IMG/VR virus record: IMGVR_UViG_3300017942_000005 | Span: 1-31,749 of that record | DNA: 31,749 bases | From: a virus | Direction: 5' to 3' (one strand) | In this document: positions 28,401 to 31,749 of the stretch, piece by piece | Position numbering within the stretch: position 1 is the stretch's first letter | Layout of the letters: each line of letters begins with the position of its first letter | Made by a program: the position numbers and the translations under genes | The notes under the pieces: model-generated | What the model was told of the DNA's origin: nothing | Database searches by the model: none | What the model saw: only the letters and a program-made list of their open reading frames with translations

Positions 28401-31400
28401 CGGGTCGTTTAGCAGCTTCCTCAATTCTCGGTCCACCTTTAGCCTCTTCCTCGACCGGCTTCAATTCGCGGCCCACTTTCGAATCCGTCGCAATCGTAAT
28501 CGGCTTTGTCTTACCGGGAATTTCGACCTTGACCGAATCCTCATTGGCGGCAACGACGGTCATAGGTTGCCCGCGGTTCAAGGCTGGATGCGTTACCTGA
28601 TCTCCGACGACAATCTCAATGGGGGCGGGGCGGTCTTTAACCGCTACCCGCGCCGGCTCTTCTTCAGGTCGGATTTCGACATGCCGTGATGGTGCTTCCG
28701 GCTCTCGCTCAATGACATTGGGGGCTTGGGCTTCGGTTCGCTGTGCGGGCCGACTGGCGCCTCGTCTGGCTTCCTCTGCGCGTTGAATATCCGCGCCGCC
28801 TTCCCCTTCGCTTCCTGCTCGGATTCGCCCTCCGCGATAAATTTGTCCCTCATCGCTTCGTATTTCCTCGGCATCGGTAATTCCCCCTTCTGGCGCTGGG
28901 CCAAGTTGTTTAGGCGCCGCAGGTCCGGGCGCTAATCCCCTCGGGCCCTTTGGCGGCGTTGGTTCTTGCGGAGGCTCGCCTTCGCCTAATTGAGCCTGCC
29001 CGCCTCTCAAGAATCTGTTTCCTCGGAGCCCGCCCCAGGTCTGGCCGGCCGAAGGAATTTCACCGACCGGCGTTCTGGCTTCTTCGGGCGCTGGTTCGAC
29101 CGGCCCCCGAGGCGTGACATTTCGCATTTGGCCGGCGCGTTCACGAGCAAGGACGTCCCCGAGAAGGTCGCGAACCTCACCCCCAGCGCCCGGAATCTCC
29201 AAGGCGGCCCTGACTGCGGGGATAGCCTCAAGTGCAATCATCTGAGCGACCGTTTCCTCTATTTCTTTCGCATTCATCAAGCGGCCCTGCCTGGCCCCAT
29301 TAATAGCTTCAGCCGTCGCAAGAAACGTTCCGGCCCGTAAGGCGCGCTCGGCGGTCATCCCCACAACTTGGGCCATAACTTTTGCTTGAATCGCTCTGGC
29401 TGCGGTGTCGATTGCTTCCTCTTCGGTTCCGGCTGAAAGGGCCGCCTGAATCATTTCCCTGCTTGGTGTCAAACGGCCGACGAGAGCCTCGCGTAAATAC
29501 CCGGCAAGCGGCGATTTTGTCACGATCGCATAAGGACCAGCCGCGGCTAATGCGGTCATGGCGGCGCTTCCCGGGCCCTTTTGTGCGCCCTCGAAAAATC
29601 CATAGGAACCCAAGCCGGTAATACCGCCCATTTGCGCGGATAGAACGATGGGAAACATGTTCGCTATCAGCTTAGCGCCATGGCGAATCGCCGCGCTCGA
29701 TTGAGCATCTTTCCCAACGCCATATTTGCCGGCGACATTCTCCGCTTCGTCCGACAGCCGATCCGCGAGGTCCGACCTTGAAATCTGTCCGTAGACTTTC
29801 CCCTTCTTCGCGTACTTTTCAGAAAGTGCGCCTCCAGTCAATAAGTCAGAGAAAAATTGATTGGCTTTTCCTACGGGATGATCAAGGTAATCCCCGATGT
29901 TGTGAACGGTCTGTGCGAGCCGTGCCGCACTATCCAATACGCCCCCAGCGGTCGTATCTAAAAGGCGCTTGGCGTCTGGGCTGTTTTGTAGCAACGCGGC
30001 GGCGGCTTTAATATCCGGCGTGATCTTCGGATCTTTGATCACGGAGTTAAGGAAGTCATCGCCGGTAAAGTGAAGGCCCCTTGCCATCTCTTCAGTCTGC
30101 GTCGCCAACGGCCTGTAAAGCTGGCGGTCTCTCAGAAGGGCGCTCACGGTTTCAGGGTCAATATTGAATTCCGCAAGTCCTCCGTGTCCCTGGCCCTGCC
30201 TAATGATCGAATCAACTGAGCTTTTAGTCGACGTGCCGGGCTCAACAAGATTTCCTAACGGGTGCTGCCCGTACTTTTCGGTAAGAGCGGCCATTTCCGT
30301 GTCGGACAACCCCATCTGGCGGCCAGCGTTATCCTGAATTTCTTTCAGTATCTGATCGTCCGAATAGCCGGCCTTTCGAAGTCCCTCGATCTGGGCAACG
30401 GGAAACGTCGCATACGCGCCGCGGTTAGAAACAACGTTGCCTTCTGCATCGGTGACTTGCATTCCCTTTCGAGTTGACGAATAGGTCCGCGTCTCGCTGA
30501 AGTGATTCAGCGTCTCTTGCATCCAAGACGCATATTGTCCATTCGGGTACATCTGAAGATAATTCTTTGCCGCGTCGATTTGCCCGCCAAAGTCCCCGAT
30601 GTTTCTGGCCTGATGCCAGGCGCCCCAAAGTTCGTCTTCCGATTTCTGCTTAGGCTGCAGTTTTCCGGAAACATCAGGAAGCGCGCCCTCTTCTTCTTCG
30701 GGTGTCGCGGGCCGAGACGTTACGCTCGGGCCTACCTTGGGAGCCATCCAGTCGGTTAGATCGGGCGGCGCCTCGATGGTATGAGCGGTCGGGCTCGGCC
30801 CCATCCGACGTAGCTTTGTAACTAAGTCGAGATATTCAGGTTTGATCTTCTTATCAAGAACGGTGGCGCTTAGTTCCCCCAGCAGCCGGCCATGGGGCGC
30901 TAGGCTCTCGACAACCTTGTTGAGTTTATTCAATCGGGCGACAATTTGGCCGCGCGTTGTGGGCGCTGGCGTTTCATCGGTTATTACATTTCCGCCTTCA
31001 TCGACCAACTTCTCACCAACCCAATGAGGAGCACTCGGTAGCGCATACTTGGATTCGTTCGAGAATGTTTTGTGGTAGGGCGTTTTATAGGTGTCGGGGA
31101 AATGCATGCGACGGTCGAAAGCACTCAATGCTTGTTTAGCGTCCGGGTCGCCAGCCATCAGGGCCTTATAAAAACCGCGCATGTCGTAGTCCGCATTGGG
31201 TTCGTCGCGCCACGGTACATGGTTGGCTTTAACCCATTGCTGGAATTTTTGCTCATCCGCGGGTGCTAGCGTCGTGACGTAAGGCCCCGGCTTGGCGTGC
31301 GCGTTAGCAGATTCGATTCCCTCATACGGCCCAACCCTCAAGATCCGGTTCCACTGGTCATACAAACTCTCATCGGAGGCTACAGGCATACGCTGTGGCT

Positions 31401-31656
31401 TGGATTCTGGCTCTGTAGGCTCCTTGCCCACCTGGACAGCCGTTCTATCCCCGGAAGCGGGCTCGGGCGCTTGTAGGCGATTCTGTGGCGATGTGGCGCT
31501 TTTTGACACATCTGCGACCGCCCGAATGTAGGGATCGATCGCCTCATGCTTGATTTCGGAGAATCCAGGAGTTTTAGGAAGAGGGGACGGCGTTTCGCCG
31601 CTGATGATTTGCGGGATTATCTGAGCGTAAGGATCGGTTTGCTCGAGTCCGTTCAT
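25462..31656 (-). CDS. Giant polyvalent virion-type protein with metallopeptidase and ParB/DdrB-like domains (2064 aa)
   Basis: Residues 155-205 hold YDMRGFYKAL...HFPDTYKTPYHKTFSNESKY, a motif of phage structural proteins. A central Ala/Gly-rich part (about 600-850) could insert in or cross membranes. About 1010-1060 resembles a small KOW/SH3-like barrel (VGDQVTHPALNRGQPMTVV). HELTH at 1363-1367 is a zinc metallopeptidase HExxH, with a downstream HEAAAH glutamate as a likely third ligand. Residues about 1615-1765 match the DdrB-like ParB nuclease domain (PIIDMNGNVLGGNSRSMML; IVKMKQPILVREV). Such polyvalent proteins are proposed to enter the host with the DNA. The ATG has no ribosome site; TTGGAA-16-TACAAT ends eight bases before it. 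Confidence 0.85.
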   Translation of the reverse strand: MNGLEQTDPYAQIIPQIISGETPSPLPKTPGFSEIKHEAIDPYIRAVADVSKSATSPQNRLQAPEPASGDRTAVQVGKEPTEPESKPQRMPVASDESLYDQWNRILRVGPYEGIESANAHAKPGPYVTTLAPADEQKFQQWVKANHVPWRDEPNADYDMRGFYKALMAGDPDAKQALSAFDRRMHFPDTYKTPYHKTFSNESKYALPSAPHWVGEKLVDEGGNVITDETPAPTTRGQIVARLNKLNKVVESLAPHGRLLGELSATVLDKKIKPEYLDLVTKLRRMGPSPTAHTIEAPPDLTDWMAPKVGPSVTSRPATPEEEEGALPDVSGKLQPKQKSEDELWGAWHQARNIGDFGGQIDAAKNYLQMYPNGQYASWMQETLNHFSETRTYSSTRKGMQVTDAEGNVVSNRGAYATFPVAQIEGLRKAGYSDDQILKEIQDNAGRQMGLSDTEMAALTEKYGQHPLGNLVEPGTSTKSSVDSIIRQGQGHGGLAEFNIDPETVSALLRDRQLYRPLATQTEEMARGLHFTGDDFLNSVIKDPKITPDIKAAAALLQNSPDAKRLLDTTAGGVLDSAARLAQTVHNIGDYLDHPVGKANQFFSDLLTGGALSEKYAKKGKVYGQISRSDLADRLSDEAENVAGKYGVGKDAQSSAAIRHGAKLIANMFPIVLSAQMGGITGLGSYGFFEGAQKGPGSAAMTALAAAGPYAIVTKSPLAGYLREALVGRLTPSREMIQAALSAGTEEEAIDTAARAIQAKVMAQVVGMTAERALRAGTFLATAEAINGARQGRLMNAKEIEETVAQMIALEAIPAVRAALEIPGAGGEVRDLLGDVLARERAGQMRNVTPRGPVEPAPEEARTPVGEIPSAGQTWGGLRGNRFLRGGQAQLGEGEPPQEPTPPKGPRGLAPGPAAPKQLGPAPEGGITDAEEIRSDEGQIYRGGRIRAGSEGEGGADIQRAEEARRGASRPAQRTEAQAPNVIEREPEAPSRHVEIRPEEEPARVAVKDRPAPIEIVVGDQVTHPALNRGQPMTVVAANEDSVKVEIPGKTKPITIATDSKVGRELKPVEEEAKGGPRIEEAAKRPEVEPGAAERPVGVAAVQEPPERKRKAEAQALEPWQQTRAEYRAAQNREKVLAITSALQVGRPITLTTQYRRDPLTSPEHIRMTPSAGVQIRQATKWVNLTGPQVDQLAGQAGMKIPPPSEAPMHSELVKQAVARGEKVPESVLAEYPRSQKAARLLGMLAEPEAPLTTDLSLPSGRVSSREAQSSNMALAGWDPSGHYLFVNPKGLGMLSELAGHNITGVTMDSPAAYQYAAKATAKARRSTGEEAENYHALARALYEGASSKFEFAVGRPHPTTYKHELTHVADYAVRRYYGKEIPVGAALEIPSYQKVAKAVKKRGYAWLSDPRLVVHEAAAHIAAGQEQELGMSEDDALDFMDGYFNMIGRAFAPDALNRFHHLDGKLKEVKDEVKAKLEQDRAPEKGRAVAGRPGLRTVAKGRERGAQGVSQEAESLAPLSAQQLDALKDLVQTLIDEDVADPAEIEKEVESLLGPEGHGKIKDALPMIVGEMTAPEPKEEPSGKPEKITEAPEAEPTETTLKPKLSETREPGGPRSIGEATQIVIPGTNKTINARYAIRELADVFPSHDPLTFQPNPAYQWVNDRHYDREKFYQQEVMTQSSPDKFLPKRLINNSDTAENGPPIIDMNGNVLGGNSRSMMLGRFYRAEGAGQPYKAELYKQAPIYGIALPEIVKMKQPILVREVTDENLVPHQAITELNVSGTRALTPQERAVAEAGQMKDATVNYLAGQIESGGPEATLSKVLEAKGPAIVEHLIQSGVFQPQERNALLKAGGILPEARQRIERLLLGRIFRDLDQMGRTPSYVRQNIERAAPSLIKLQADPEWDLTEEIRNAIDLITDAKAAGVGKDLEGYTKKEGSLFVEKPFTAREIQLGNALQMGPIKTAKAFRTYAEAREPGGLFAQAVTPTDAFIQAFGGKPEEVETPGMFSLAKLPALTKRVDNMSDSERQTLLKQIDDEIARQAFEGAKVAANCIEHGGRFSILP
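25472..25501 (-). promoter_or_regulatory. Weak leaderless-type promoter of the DnaJ-motif gene
   Basis: Minus strand TAGTAT (25477-25472) ends six bases before GTG 25465; TTGCAT (25501-25496) lies 18 bases upstream. The -35 is poor, so this is supported mainly by the shared spacing with neighbouring genes. Confidence 0.35.
25621..25641 (-). other. GMFSLAK motif near the end of the 2064-aa protein
   Basis: Residues 2006-2012, between the last recognisable domain and a 50-residue C-terminal tail that itself ends GGRFSILP. It parallels GMFELAE and MFDLAE in the other polyvalent protein and may be a processing site. Confidence 0.35.
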
Positions 31657-31662
31657 CGAAGG

Positions 31663-31749
31663 TCATTGTACACTATACCCGTGAGCTTCCAAGTCCTGCC
31701 TGAGTGAATCAATATCGGTTATCCCTCTGGCCTGCACGTCCGGATGCTG
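31663..31749 (-). CDS. C-terminal end of an upstream gene, partial
   Basis: An open frame enters from the window edge and ends at TGA 31665-31663, seven bases before the ATG of the giant gene. The visible 28 residues include QARGITDIDSLRQDLEAHGY. Too short to classify. The spacing suggests the same leftward transcription unit. Confidence 0.5.
   Translation of the reverse strand, partial: QHPDVQARGITDIDSLRQDLEAHGYSVQ
31665..31692 (-). promoter_or_regulatory. Predicted leaderless promoter of the 2064-aa gene
   Basis: Minus strand TTGGAA (31692-31687), 16 bases, TACAAT (31670-31665), eight bases, ATG 31656. TACAAT overlaps the stop region of the preceding gene. No Shine-Dalgarno sequence is present. 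Confidence 0.5.

Noticed and set aside
27952-28689. Rightward open frame of 245 codons
   Set aside because: Fully antisense to the 2064-residue gene, whose own protein is coherent there; no ribosome site or promoter.

Overview
The window reads as part of a tailed bacteriophage or prophage-like genome. It holds a DnaB-type replicative helicase next to a DUF1376-type replication protein, a YqaJ-type exonuclease beside a RecT-like candidate, a RusA-type resolvase, a small phage HTH regulator, a holin-like membrane protein and two giant 'polyvalent' proteins of 2064 and 1423 residues. No integrase, portal, capsid, large terminase or endolysin is visible, so lifestyle and family are open. The host is bacterial but cannot be named. 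Many genes have strong AGGAG-type ribosome sites, while a second group appears to be leaderless.

Layout. (1) 1-2567, leftward: a small zinc/HTH-like protein cut by the window edge, the helicase, and the DUF1376 protein, read from a promoter near 2.75 kb with a 150-nt leader. (2) 2.9-6.15 kb, rightward: a string of small unknown genes with strong ribosome sites, nearly every gap holding a hairpin, ending in a secreted cysteine-rich protein. (3) 16.1-6.2 kb, leftward: a long tightly packed early-type operon (HTH regulator, unknown, RusA, small genes, pentapeptide-repeat protein, SbcC/RecF-like ATPase, ASCH-like protein, exonuclease, zinc-knuckle genes, RecT-like protein, small genes, and a phage GroES). 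An intrinsic terminator/attenuator sits inside it, directly before the exonuclease gene. (4) 31.7-16.35 kb, leftward: giant polyvalent protein (metallopeptidase plus ParB-like nuclease), a DnaJ-zinc-motif protein, an ATP-grasp enzyme, a PP-loop/PAPS-reductase-like enzyme, a second polyvalent protein with an ADP-ribosyltransferase-like domain, an unknown gene, a holin-like protein and a Tat-signal protein, closed by a bidirectional terminator at 16.3 kb. Two small genes (17.8 and 24.75 kb) run rightward inside this block.

The most striking structure is regulatory. In region 4, plus the HTH gene, eight genes lack a Shine-Dalgarno site and instead have a TANNNT -10 box 6-9 nt before the start codon, the layout expected for leaderless mRNAs. 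Several of these promoters carry a shared near-palindromic box (CCTGAACGGG followed by GAATT) abutting the -35, including the HTH regulator's own promoter and the promoters of the ATP-grasp and PP-loop genes. This looks like a phage-encoded regulon. All assignments come from reading the sequence; no database search was run.
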